NCBI GenBank assembly: GCA_016705235.1
Contig: JADIYP010000006.1
Coordinates: 1,364,001 to 1,428,000, forward strand
DNA: 64,000 nt
From: Candidatus Leptovillus affinis
GTDB lineage: Bacteria; Chloroflexota; Anaerolineae; Promineifilales; Promineifilaceae
Reading direction: 5' to 3'
In this document: piece after piece, positions 8,258-17,420 of the stretch
Layout of the letters: each line of letters starts with the position of its first letter
Position numbering within the stretch: the first letter of the stretch is position 1
Translations under genes and position numbers: made by a program
Notes under the pieces: generated by a model
Seen by the model: only the letters and a program-made list of their open reading frames with translations
Told to the model about the DNA's origin: nothing
Database searches by the model: none

Positions 8258-9579
8258 CTATTCGTCACAAGAAAAAGCCCAGGCTTCATTTCGCGTCATC
8301 AATACAACATGTTGCAAATCAGGCGATATACCAATACCTATCAAATTAGCGTTTAAATACGCCGCCACGTTAGCATCAGTTCGCTCCTGGTCATTTTCAC
8401 CCAAGAAATTGGGCATTTGCTTAATTATCTCTATAGGTATCTTATAAACAAACGATCTGTCCAGTGTATATATCTCCCCGCCTGTCTCGCTCAGTTCAAT
8501 AATCACAAAATCCTGCAACGTCTCATTCCAATCAATAAAGAAAGGGGAGGGTACTTCAAACGCCTCTATTTGTTGCGGTGGATTTTGGGAAACATCAAGG
8601 GAATAAACAGTCAATGGCTGATTAAGTAATGATTCATCAAAATCAATATCTTTATATGACAATACTATTTTGTGAGCAGGTGAAAAAACCACCTGATAGG
8701 GGGGATTGGGACTATCTGACGAGAACAAATTAGGTGACATATCCGTATCCCGAGAACTAAAAACAGTTTGGGGTGCATCTATTCCCGTTAAATCTATAAC
8801 TACCCTTTGTATGGCATAACTCTCGCCACTGATATCATATAGTCCATGAACCAACCATAATAGTTCACTATCATCAGACCATTGCCAATTGATTGAAGCG
8901 GGTACATAAGGAATAATATGGGTCACCGTTTCTTGGCTCACTAACCAAAATCCTTGATAGGCTTCAGGAGCTTCTGATACCTGTAATAGTTGCCACTCAT
9001 TGTTTGGCGATATACTCACCACTTCTATAGAATAATCTTCGGGGGATGGCATTTGCAGTGGCTGTTGGTCTGTTATTGAGCGTTCCGTGAACACATCACT
9101 CTTAAAGTCCCAAGTCGCTCCTTTTAACAGCATGGCAGCGTAATTAATTGGAAAGGGGCGGGTGTCAAAATTTGGTCTATCTGACCATATCAAGAAAGTA
9201 ATCTTGTTCTCATCTTCAAAAAAATAATCCATCAATTGGTGTTTCCTATTATTCATTGCTTCATACGCATTGATATAGGCTGGCACTTGGTCACAAACCA
9301 TTAGTGAAGTAGGAGAACCTGTTGGAACAACAGTCGGAGTAGGGGCAACGGTAGGCGTCGCGGTTATGGTTGGAGCGACTGTCCATGCTGCTGTAACTAC
9401 TGGTTCAGGGGTCGGAATAACCACCAAGGTTGATTCAGCATCGGCTGTGGCTATTTTTGTGGGTTCCGTCGGCAGTATGGTAACGGTAGGTAACGTTTCT
9501 TCTGTAGGGGAGAAACCTGAGCTGTACAACCCATTAAAAATCCAACTAGCAACAGATAGAATAACTGTACGTTTCTCAT
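8258..9579 (-). CDS. Thr/Pro-linker lipoprotein with propeller-like domain, probably frameshifted
   Basis: ATG 9579 begins MRNVQLFYLLLVGFLMGC, a textbook lipoprotein signal with lipobox LMGC. A shift of frame near 9505-9525 is needed to join it to the long frame that runs to 8258 (SPTEETLPTVTILPTEP...). As an uninterrupted ORF the frame extends upstream to 9724, but that part overlaps the Rhs-M23 tip. After a Thr/Pro-rich linker (TPTVAPTPTVVPTGSPT) comes a ~330-residue region with repeated strand motifs and WSDD, resembling beta-propeller lipoproteins of these bacteria. AT-rich and free of ACGGCCGT, unlike its surroundings. Its place behind an Rhs toxin tip suggests immunity or a tip-associated role, unproven. 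Confidence 0.6.
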
Positions 9580-9611
9580 CTTCTAATCTCCATGTTTTTC
9601 GGGTTTGTTCA

Positions 9612-10620
9612 TCAAAATAACTGCCCGTGCCGTAGCGGAAGCCAACCATTGAAGTAGGCGTTTCATTGCCGTAATATTGATCGGCATTATCAATTGTTAA
9701 CAGAGCAGATAGTTCTGGAGCCATATAAACAGCAAGGGATTATATGCCCAATCCTGCCCAGACCCACTGTTATCTTTCTGCCTAATACTTAAATGAACAT
9801 GGGGAAATGGCTCGTCAGCGACAGTACCAATTTCAGTTCCCGCCGCGATATAATCGCCTTCCTTAAAAGTTTTAGGGTCTATATGACCATGTATAACATA
9901 GAATGTTGCATCACCAACAACAACTTTTATGACCAAGTGAGGATCAGCATCGCCGGCATACTCAGACCCAAAATATACTGTCCCACTAACTGCTGCATAA
10001 ACAGTTGTACCTACAGCAGCACCAAAATCCAAACCGGTATGAATATTATGAGATTGACCATAACAGCAATCTATTGGGTCTTGTGAAAACCAATTTGCCC
10101 CAAAACCGCCTAACCAATCAATCTCATCAACCCCAGTCGCTGTGTCCTTTGCTATGGGTAAGCTTGTAATTAAATTTCTAGGCGGCAGCTTTGGTCGGGA
10201 TTGTTTGGGAGGTTGATTCGGCAATGGATCACTGCAATCATTTGATGCGCCGCATTCGCGGTGGCCTGTGGGGTCGATCAGGTTGAGGGGTGAATTCCGG
10301 GTGTAGCTGTACCTGTTCAGGGACTGCGGGTTGGTGGAGTTGGGCACTATCGAGTCGGCGCTCAGGAAGCGGCCCAGGCCGGGGGCGTAAAATCTCGCGT
10401 TGTAATACAGCAATCCCAGCTCCATATTTTCCTTCTGCCCTGTAAAACCCCGGTCGGTGATGGTGCTGGGGCCGCCGCTGCGGTAGCCGCCAAAGGGCAG
10501 GTAGCGCGTCTCGTTCACCTTTTGGCCGCTGCTGGTTACCAGGGCGCTGGCGCTGCCCAGACTTGTGCTGAGCAACGCCGAAGCATGGTCGCTGTAGAGG
10601 CAGAACAGCCTCGAGCACAA
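9612..10620 (-). pseudogene. orphan Rhs C-terminal fragment with M23 metallopeptidase tip
   Basis: The continuous frame covers 9697-10620. It starts inside an Rhs core (GSASALVTSSGQKVNETRYL, then RGFTGQKENMELGLLYYNAR and FYAPGLGRFLSADSIVPN), lacks the whole N-terminal shell, and continues past the DPTGHRE boundary into a ~190-residue tip. The tip has the M23/LytM zinc motifs HTGLDFG and HVHLSI, so it should cut peptidoglycan cross-bridges. It stops at 9697. A +1 reading continues plausibly (MAPELSALLTIDNADQYY) to about 9612, suggesting a frameshift near the end. No start or ribosome site is evident, so this is a displaced tip rather than an expressed gene. The core is nearly identical to 13795-14070. 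Confidence 0.75.
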
Positions 10621-10716
10621 AACCCGGTCGCCCCAGCTTCAAATCACCTGCAAACTTTTAGCGCCGCGTCTTATAGGCGTTTCATGGCGTCTATCAACAT
10701 ATGGTATACTCTTCAC

Positions 10717-10998
10717 ATGAAGTTTGAGTGGGATAATAAGAAAGCGGCGAGTAATAACTTAAAACATGGAATCAGTTTTGAAGAAGCTGAATCCGTATTT
10801 TCTGACCCATTGGCCGTAATTTTTAATGACGAGTGGCATTCAGAGACGGAAGAACGGGAAATAATAATTGGATTTTCAAATAATAACCGTCTGTTGTTAG
10901 TCAGTTTTGCAGAGCGTTCTGATAAGGTGAGATTGATCAGCGCCAGAGAAGCAACCAGGAAAGAACGCCAGGATTATGAAAAAAATGTCAGACCTTAA
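10717..10998 (+). CDS. brnT: BrnT family toxin
   Basis: 93 residues starting MKFEWDNKKAASNNLKHGIS, the DUF497/BrnT signature (F-W-D..K...N..KHG.S..EA). It continues with REIIIGFSNNNRLLLVSFAE and RLISAREATRKERQDYE, all typical. BrnT is a RelE-fold ribonuclease toxin. The gene overlaps the following brnA by 23 bases, so translation is coupled. The whole core looks intact. It sits just upstream of the truncated Rhs-M23 fragment, divergently oriented. Confidence 0.88.
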   Translation: MKFEWDNKKAASNNLKHGISFEEAESVFSDPLAVIFNDEWHSETEEREIIIGFSNNNRLLLVSFAERSDKVRLISAREATRKERQDYEKNVRP

Positions 10999-11194
10999 AC
11001 CTGAAGAAACAAACGATGATTTATTACCTGAATATAATTTTGACTATCGCAAAGCTAAACCAAATCGATTCGCGCTAAAAGAGAGCCAGCGGGTTATTAT
11101 TCTTGATCCGGATGTCGCCGCATATTTTGAAGATTCTGAGTCTGTTAATCGTATCCTAAGAGCGATCATTGGGAATATGCCCCAGATAGCGTAA
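10976..11194 (+). CDS. brnA: BrnA family antitoxin
   Basis: 72 residues (MKKMSDLKPEETNDDLLPEY...). The C-terminal LDPDVAAYFEDSESVNRILRAI is the ribbon-helix-helix-like segment of BrnA antitoxins, which bind BrnT and repress their own operon. ATG 10985 (MSDLKPEE) is an equally good start. Overlaps brnT by 23 bases, in the usual toxin-first order. Confidence 0.82.
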   Translation: MKKMSDLKPEETNDDLLPEYNFDYRKAKPNRFALKESQRVIILDPDVAAYFEDSESVNRILRAIIGNMPQIA

Positions 11195-11212
11195 AACCAG
11201 AAATTTTCCAAC

Positions 11213-11380
11213 AAAACGGCCGTTCCCCACCCCATCCCATCCCCTGACTAAACTTGATGAACTGTGGGCAGAACGGCCGTTCCGTTGACATTTGACCATT
11301 AGCGATTGCCAATTATTCTGGCCGTTCCTCACCCCACCACCTGGATAATTTTGTGAATTGTGGGCAAAACGGCCGTTTCC
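11213..11380. repeat. ~51-bp repeat cluster 2
   Basis: ACGGCCGT at 11216, 11273 and 11369 plus a degenerate unit near 11320, separated by the same CCCAC...CCTGACTAAACTTGATGAACTGTGGG spacer seen in clusters 1 and 3. It separates brnTA from the DUF433/DUF5615 pair and lies downstream of both. Confidence 0.8.
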
Positions 11381-11399
11381 CTGCTTATTGACTGCCCGA

Positions 11400-11759
11400 T
11401 CATCCAGGCAAAGGCGTCGTCCGAATTCGCTGATCCTCGATAACAGAGAAGTGTCCGGTCCAGTCTAATCGCTGTGACAAAACAGTCACGGCAATTTGGG
11501 CGACATGCTCCCCCGACCTGGCGGAAACGCGAAACAGAATGACTCCGCTTGTAGCCGGTAATCCGGCGCGAAATGCCAGTTCACCAAAATCTTTATCAAA
11601 AGTTAGCACAATGCGATTTTCTGCCTGGGCCTGAGCTAATACTTGAGGGTCACTGCTGCCGGGCGCTGCGGTGCGAATCCAGAGAACATCATACCCAGCA
11701 CGACGCAGAGCGATAATCGCATCCCCAGGAAAGTTCTCATCTGCTAACAAACGCAGCAT
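11400..11759 (-). CDS. DUF5615 PIN-like protein, likely toxin
   Basis: 119 residues. MLRLLADENFPGDAIIALRR and VLTFDKDFGELAF are the two acidic motifs of DUF5615, a PIN-like nuclease family paired with DUF433 proteins in type II toxin-antitoxin modules. Its start codon overlaps the last base of the DUF433 gene (positions 11759), so the two are translated together. Intact over its full length. Confidence 0.85.
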   Translation of the reverse strand: MLRLLADENFPGDAIIALRRAGYDVLWIRTAAPGSSDPQVLAQAQAENRIVLTFDKDFGELAFRAGLPATSGVILFRVSARSGEHVAQIAVTVLSQRLDWTGHFSVIEDQRIRTTPLPG

Positions 11760-11998
11760 CAGGCAAGAATCAGAGGATATACTTTTTCAAGACGAAGCGT
11801 TTCGCTGGCATAGGAGAGGCAGGCACGAATATCAACCGTGGTAACTCCAGGATAATTGCGCAGGATTTCGCTTTCCGACCAACCTTGCGCCAGCAAGCCC
11901 AAGATGAAGTCAACCGACAAACGCGTCCCTTTGATAACCGGTTTGCCACCTAATACATCTGGATCAATCGTAATATGGTCTTGCCAATTCATATGCAC
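11759..11998 (-). CDS. DUF433 domain protein, likely antitoxin
   Basis: 79 residues with the DUF433 core ITIDPDVLGGKPVIKGTRLS, a helix-turn-helix DNA-binding domain. First gene of the pair, overlapping DUF5615 by one base. An ATG at 11992 is an alternative start. Probably autoregulates the pair. Confidence 0.85.
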   Translation of the reverse strand: MHMNWQDHITIDPDVLGGKPVIKGTRLSVDFILGLLAQGWSESEILRNYPGVTTVDIRACLSYASETLRLEKVYPLILA

Positions 11999-12028
11999 CT
12001 CTCCTGCCAGATTATAGCAGAAAACAAG

Positions 12029-12178
12029 GAACGGCCGTTACCCACTGCGTGGTGCGGACTATCAAACGGCCGTTCCCACCCCATCACCTGGCTAAACTTG
12101 ATGAACTGTGGGCAGAACGGCCGTTTCCACCCCACCACCTGGCTAAACTTGATGAACTGTGGGCAGAACGGCCGTCGC
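12029..12178. repeat. ~51-bp repeat cluster 3
   Basis: ACGGCCGT near 12031 and at 12066, 12117 and 12168; the last two intervals are exactly 51 bp with nearly identical spacer (CACCTGGCTAAACTTGATGA...). Lies between the DUF433 start and the lipoprotein remnant. Confidence 0.8.
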
Positions 12179-12191
12179 TATTTCACCAGTC

Positions 12192-12970
12192 CTAAGGATC
12201 AATCCATAAATCCGCCGGCGTATCAATACAAGGCGATTGATTTGGATCGGTGAACTTTTCATAAAGTGTTTCTGGTGTCAAGCTGGTCTTTTCTTCTAGG
12301 GGAAAGTATGTTTCGTCTGGGATATTGACTATTTCATCTATTGTCTTGTGCTGTCCAGGTTCCCATAGATAAATCCGAGGCCCAGCGGGAAATAGATCAG
12401 GTCTATCCATCTCTATGCCTGGTTCAAAACAAGCAGTAACAGTTTCCCCTGTTCTGACAGCATCAACGTAATAACGAAAACTTATTCCCTGTTCTTGATA
12501 AACAAGAATCAATCGGAACGGCAACACCTCACCCGGGAGTAATTCGCTAAATGTCTTCACCCACACTTCATCTGGAACGCCGTAGAGAGTCATCATTGTT
12601 TGGGGATCATATCCTTCAGTATTTACAGAGGCGACACTTATATCAGTAACTATTTGACGCATTAATTCTATTAATATTCAGTCCCTCTATAGCTAATACT
12701 TTCTGATACAGGAAACATGGCTATAAAAACGGATTGTTCTGAAAAGAATCAATCGCTAGTGCGAAAGACATTAGATACGGAGCTAAGTCTTGCCATTGTG
12801 TCTGTCCAGGTGTTGCCCCCACCAACAAGGAGCAAGCAGTCAGGATTCTGGTTGTCCTGCAACAAAGATAACACCTTATTAGCCGCTTCATCAAGTGGCA
12901 GGATTGGCCAAGGCGTCGATGTCGCCGCTTCTGTCGGTACAGGTGTCACGCTAGGCTGAGGTGTTGACGA
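12192..12970 (-). pseudogene. lipoprotein-like gene broken by frameshifts
   Basis: The 3' part (12192-12662, 156 residues from MRQIVTDISVASVN) is open and ends TPADLWIDP. Upstream, 12749-12949 reads TPVPTEAATSTPWPILPL, a Thr/Pro linker, then LLQDNQNPDC. Shifting frame there gives ATPGQTQWQDLAPYL, so one protein seems to have been cut into at least two frames. It has the same linker style as the lipoprotein at 8258-9579 and the same position behind an Rhs tip. Function unknown; candidate immunity or accessory protein. AT-rich and without ACGGCCGT. Confidence 0.5.
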
Positions 12971-13193
12971 ATTGTTAGGTGATGGTGATGGAATCGGTGT
13001 CCATGTTGAAGTGGAAGTTTGAACGATCGGGCGAGTTGGCGTTATAGGTCATTTCATCAGGTAAAGTCATAGTATGTTCATTGGATATTGTTTTTCGGTA
13101 ACTATCACCATATCGTTATTTTCAGACGAGTTGGTTGACAGCCAACAACCAGCAAGAGTAACCACATACTCGTCAGAACTAACCGCGTTGAAT

Positions 13194-14802
13194 TCACTCC
13201 CACTGTCCATATATCGCACCCACAAACATGTCTGCAAAGATTTCGCCATTACAGTCAATGGCGCATTCACTTTGCTGCCAGCCATAGGCTGGCCCAGCAA
13301 AGCCTTCTCGATTTGCCACGTTTGCCGGCAGATTGTCACGGATGTGATTAGTATCGCCTAATGCAGTATTCACATGCGCTTCAAAACCGTGCCCTAATTC
13401 ATGAACAGCCCATCTATGACCGGCCCATTCTGCAGGTATTTTTGACGTCGTAAAATTGCCTTGATCATCTTTGTTATATATATCTGTGTAAACGTTGATC
13501 TGATTATTGCCTGCCCATTCACCGTAGCAAACCTTGTCTGGACAGCCATCTGTTCCCGTTTTGTGAAAAGTAACGGTGCCACCATAAACTTCAAAAAGCT
13601 AGAATTCCTCTCTTTTAATGCACTATCAACATCATTTGCCCCTTTCAATATTGCTAACATTTCGTGAAGTGTCCATTTTTCGCCAACGCCACTCCGAACC
13701 GTAAAGTTAACGAGCATTCTTGAGTCAGTATCCGAACAAATTGTGCCAGCTTGATTACAGATTGGATTATGGCCTGATGGGTCGGTAAACCCAAGGGTCG
13801 GTTCAAAACATAGCTGTACCTGTTCAGGGATTGGGGGTTGGCGGGATTCGGCACAATCGTGTCGGCGCTCAGGAAGCGGCCCAGGCCCGGCGCGTAAAAA
13901 CGCGCATTGTAATACAGCAGCCCCAGCTCCATGTTCTCCTTGTGGCCGGTAAAACCCCGGTCGGTGATGGCGTTGGGGCCGCCGCTGCGGTAGCCGCCAA
14001 AGGGCAGGTAGCGGGTCTCGTTCACCTTTTGGCCGCCGCTGGTCACCAGGGCGCTGGCGCTGCCCAGGTGGTCGCTGTACAGGTAATACAGCCCATCATG
14101 GCCCTCCGGATCGCCATTGACGCGAGTGGCAATTGCCTGCCCCGCCAGGCTGTACGTGCTGCGCTGGATGGTCGTTTGGCCGGATGTTGGTCCGTCAAGC
14201 GGGACAATCACCACGGCCAGGGGCAGGTCGAACCCATACCCTATCTGCACTGTTACCGAGCGGCTGGTGGAACCGCTGACGTTGCTGCACGTCAGGCTGT
14301 AGGTGCGGCTGCCACTGTTAAAGCCTTTGAAGTTCTGGCTGCCGTTCAGCGGCTTGCTGCCGGACCAACTGCCGCCGGCTTCGCAAGCGAAGGCGTTGCT
14401 TGCCTGCCACTGCAAGGCGTAGGCGGTATTGGGGGGAATGGTAACGGCCGTTTGCCAATTGGCCGTCAGGGTGACAACCGGCGTGGTCGCGGCGACCGGC
14501 CACACTTCTTCTTCGTAGGTGGGGAAGGGGGTGTAGAGGATACGGCCGTCGGGCTGCACCGTTTTCACCCGCTGGCCGTTGGCGTCATAGGCAAAAGTGG
14601 TCGTTCCCACCCCTGTTTTGGTCACGCTGGTCAGCCGGTTTTCCACGTCGAAGTCCTGTGTGTACGCGCCGGTCAGGTCGGTGCGGCTGATCATGCCTGT
14701 CCTGAGCGTAGACGAAGGGTTGCCGTTGGCGTCATAACCAAAACTTTGTCCGTCGGAAACGGCCGTTTCGCCCATTTCACACTTCGCCATTTCTCTCCAC
14801 AT
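13194..14802 (-). pseudogene. Rhs C-terminal fragment with HExxH metallopeptidase tip, frameshifted
   Basis: The open part (13654-14802) starts in YD repeats (GYDANGN, FAYDANGQRVKTVQPDG). It includes an Ig-like insert (VTLTANWQTAVT...SRTYSLTCSNVSG) and a complete Rhs core ending LGRFLSADTIVPNPANPQSL. At ~13790 the frame shifts: the true tip continues FTDPSGHNPICNQAGTICSD in another frame. A second shift near 13600 leads to VYGGTVTFHKTGTDGCPDKV and then AVHELGHGFEAHVN, a zincin HExxHxxxxxH motif, ending at 13194. The N-terminal shell is missing. The tip is AT-rich while the core is GC-rich. No promoter or ribosome site seen. Either a dead toxin or a tip reservoir. Confidence 0.75.
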
Positions 14803-15571
14803 CCGCCATTCTGCCTTCGTATTGACTCCTTATTGCCTCCCTATTCCTCCCTAAACCCCGCCACGCCCCGGCCGTCCCCCTTCACGCCATCCCCCCCTGC
14901 TTTGGCGCGGTCTTCCGCCCGCTTTTGTGGCCGGCATACCGCCGCGCCACACCCCGCTTGCCAATCACCAACCCGCTAGCCAAACGGCCGTTTCCCTCAT
15001 CCCAAACCCCACTGCTTGTCTAATTATCAGACCGTCCCCAGTATACCCATGTTTAACGCCTGAATCCTGCCAATCGACTGCCAATTGGCTGCAAAACGGC
15101 CGTTCCTCCCCTCTCTCACCCCCCACCAGGACCCCCAAATATAGCCTGTCCCCTTTTTCCGCTTACTTCTCGCTCCTACCCACATCCAGGCCAAACGCCC
15201 CGTTTCCGGCCTCTTCCCCCACATACAGGCTTGCGTTTACCAGCTCATGCTTCAGGCATCCTTCGCTCGTCCTTCGCTCGTCCTTCGCTCATCCTTTCTG
15301 AAACCTTCTTAAGACCTCTCCTGCCCCCCACATATGCCGGTTCCCTCTCTCCCCTTTGCTCCTTCGCGCCTTGGCGTTAAAATCCGCTCCCCCTCGCCAC
15401 CAGCCGCCCAATCCGTTACAATCCAACCAATCGATCACCGCACTCCCATCACCCCTTTAAAAACACCAGGCGCTCAGCCATCAGAACCTCACGCACCGCA
15501 CATCACGCACCGCGCACCGCGCACCACGCCTACGCCCCTGAACGCCCCCAACCCAAAAACGAGGTAATCCC
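14803..15571. other. long intergenic, pyrimidine-rich on + strand
   Basis: No gene recognised. 14884-14985 repeats the GC-rich hairpin block seen beside the Rhs fragment at 7850-7950. 15236-15345 contains tandem CCTTCGCTCGT units and a CATATG-bearing block, whose reverse complement resembles 61184-61290. The stretch 15100-15560 is strongly C/T-biased on the + strand. ACGGCCGT occurs near 14984 and 15095. The promoter of the following gene should lie here, but no clear box pair is visible. Confidence 0.4.
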
Positions 15572-16470
15572 ATGTCCCACCAATCCTTCGTCACCACCAC
15601 CCGCGGCCTGCAGCGCGACATTCCCCCCATGCGCCTCTACGAAAAAGCCAAAAATTCGGCATCTGGAACCCCAGCGACATCGACTTCCGCCAGGACGTCC
15701 CCGACTGGCAAAGCCTGGCCGCCGACGAACAAGACCTGCTCCTGCGCCTCACCGCCCTCTTCCAGGCCGGCGAAGAAGCCGTTACCCTGGACCTGCTGCC
15801 CCTCATCCAGGTCATCGCCCAGGAAGGCCGCCTGGAAGAAGAAATCTACCTCACCACCTTCCTCTTCGAAGAAGCCAAACACACCGACTTCTTCCACCGC
15901 TTCCTCTCCACCGTCACCGGCACAACCTTCGACCTGAGCCACTACCACACCCCCAACTACCGGACCATCTTCTACGACACCCTGCCCCACACCCTCCAGG
16001 CCCTCAAGCACGATGCATCCCCCGCCGCCCAGGTCAAAGCGGCCGTTACCTACAACCTGCTCGTCGAAGGCATGCTCGCCGAAACCGGCTACCACTCCTA
16101 TTTCACCGTCCTGGAACGTAACAACCTCATGCCCGGCGTGCGCCGCGGCATCCAACTCCTCAAACAAGACGAATCGCGCCACATCGCCTATGGCATCTTC
16201 CTCATCTCCCGCCTCGTCGCCCAAGACGACAGCCTCTGGACCGTCGTCGAAGACACCATGAACGAGCTGCTTATCCCCGGCCTCGGCGTCATCGGCGACG
16301 CCTTCGACTGCTATGATCCCATCCCCTTCGGCCTGCAAGAGTCTGAATTTATCGACTACGCCACCGCCCAATTCCAAAAACGCATCGACCGCGTGGAACG
16401 CGCCCGCGGCGCAACCCTGGAAGACATCTACCGCGTCACCCAGACCGTCATTGATGAAAACGACGGCTGA
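15572..16470 (+). pseudogene. R2-like ligand-binding oxidase, one frameshift
   Basis: ATG 15572 follows GAGGT and starts MSHQSFVTTTRGLQRDIPPM. At ~15652 the frame shifts after EKAK: one A appears missing from an A run, since reading on by one base gives FGIWNPSDIDFRQDVPDWQS. The rest is intact to 16470, ending DENDG. Dimetal ligands of the R2/R2lox fold are visible in AGEEAVTLD, FEEAKH, VEGMLAETGY and QDESRHI. R2lox proteins bind a Mn/Fe centre and a long-chain lipid ligand and act as oxidases, not as ribonucleotide reductase subunits. If the missing base is a sequencing error, this is a full 299-residue enzyme. Confidence 0.8.
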
Positions 16471-16471
16471 A

Positions 16472-16540
16472 CATGATGCGTAATGCGTGATACGTGATGC
16501 GTGAGGTTTCCCCTTCACGCATCACGCATCACACATCACG
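16472..16540. repeat. GCGTGA hairpin, core only
   Basis: Tandem ATGATGCGTAATGCGTGATA followed by its complement CACGCATCACGCATCACACA. The terminal GGGTCTTT/AGGTTCTT ends of the family are absent. Lies directly behind the R2-like gene and may act as its transcription terminator. Confidence 0.6.
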
Positions 16541-16583
16541 GTTTCCCCCGCATTAGAAAAGAAAAGATTTAAGGCGTAACCCA

Positions 16584-16613
16584 TTGACGGCCGTTTCCCC
16601 CACACTCTATAAT
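16584..16613 (+). promoter_or_regulatory. strong promoter-like site without an obvious gene
   Basis: TTGACG (16584-16589), an 18-base spacer and TATAAT (16608-16613). The ACGGCCGT palindrome overlaps the -35 box. No coding frame of note follows on this strand, so either a small RNA starts here or the match is chance. Confidence 0.35.
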
Positions 16614-17306
16614 GCTAATAAGTATCATTAACAACCCAAACACCCATACTACCCCGGCTGATACGTAGGCGGGGTCAAAAGTGCGTTCCCGAATCTCCTC
16701 TAGTGTGCCCGCTCGCTTTCGGCGGATTCATGAGGCCGGAGCCAACAACTGTCGTCGGCCGCCAAGAGATTCACCAACATATAAACGCCTCCTGTTTGAC
16801 CAGAACACCACATACGTCACTCGCCGGGGTTCCTTTTTTAAACTGCCAGGATTGGCCCAATCTCCAAGATTTGTAGCCTTGTAGCCGCGGTATCCTTACC
16901 GCGTGTTTCCCAGAGCGCGGTAAGGATACCGCGGCTACAAATTTCACGAACGAAACTTGAAATGAATTTTGTAACAATGCACTTCATGGCAATTAGAAAT
17001 TTATTTCAGCCATAGTTTATCCGCAGAATCGCAGATGACGCCGATTCTCGCCTGGAGCAAACTCCCCATCTGCGTCATCTGCGCAATCTGTGGATTACCG
17101 TGTTAATGTCTTAAAATTCATGGGGGTTGGATCAATCCACTATCTTTGAACTTTTAACAATGGGCCGCGAATTTTCACGGATTGCAGCAGATAAACACAG
17201 ATTTCTTAAGAGATATCCGCGAAAATCCGTCAAATCCGTGTTCATCCGCGTCCCACTCAGCAATCTGCAAACATAGCGATCAATCTTTCCATCACCCACC
17301 AGCAAT
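16614..17306. other. intergenic, no gene seen
   Basis: Contains the perfect 23-bp-arm hairpin at 16881-16938 and, at 17160-17260, a block with GCGAATTTTCACGGATT and AATCCGTGTTCATCCGCG that looks like another dispersed repeat (a related AATCCGTGTCC motif lies at 48330). No ORF with recognisable protein features. Confidence 0.4.
16881..16938. repeat. GTAGCCGCGG palindrome
   Basis: Two perfectly complementary 23-base arms, beginning GTAGCCGCGGTATCC and ending GGATACCGCGGCTAC, separated by 12 bases. The same core is at 30675-30732 and, degenerate, inside the element at 4651-4751. Confidence 0.85.
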
Positions 17307-17344
17307 AAAAAGCGCCTGCCCCGCATGGCAGACGCTCTTTTTTT
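17307..17344 (-). terminator. rho-independent terminator
   Basis: On the minus strand AGCGTCTGCC, a six-base loop, GGCAGGCGCT and a T run. An A run on the other side makes it bidirectional. It ends the csoR-osmC transcript. Confidence 0.8.
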
Positions 17345-17420
17345 CTATGCTTCACCCGAATAAAGTTAAAGCGAATAGATTCCTTTCCCGGCCGAAAAAA
17401 CGCCACGGCCGTTACGCCTC

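Noticed and set aside
10522..10716. N-terminal extension of BrnT
   Set aside because: This part is Rhs-core DNA read antisense; BrnT family similarity begins at ATG 10717.
8046..12178. Regular ~51-bp repeats as a CRISPR array
   Set aside because: The sequences between the ACGGCCGT palindromes are nearly identical to each other, units are few, and no cas gene is present.
13831..14979. 382-residue + strand frame over the Rhs region
   Set aside because: It is the complement of the Rhs core; the minus-strand reading has clear Rhs motifs and the plus-strand one has none.
15637..16518. 293-residue minus-strand frame opposite the R2-like gene
   Set aside because: Antisense shadow of low complexity; the R2-like ligands lie on the + strand.
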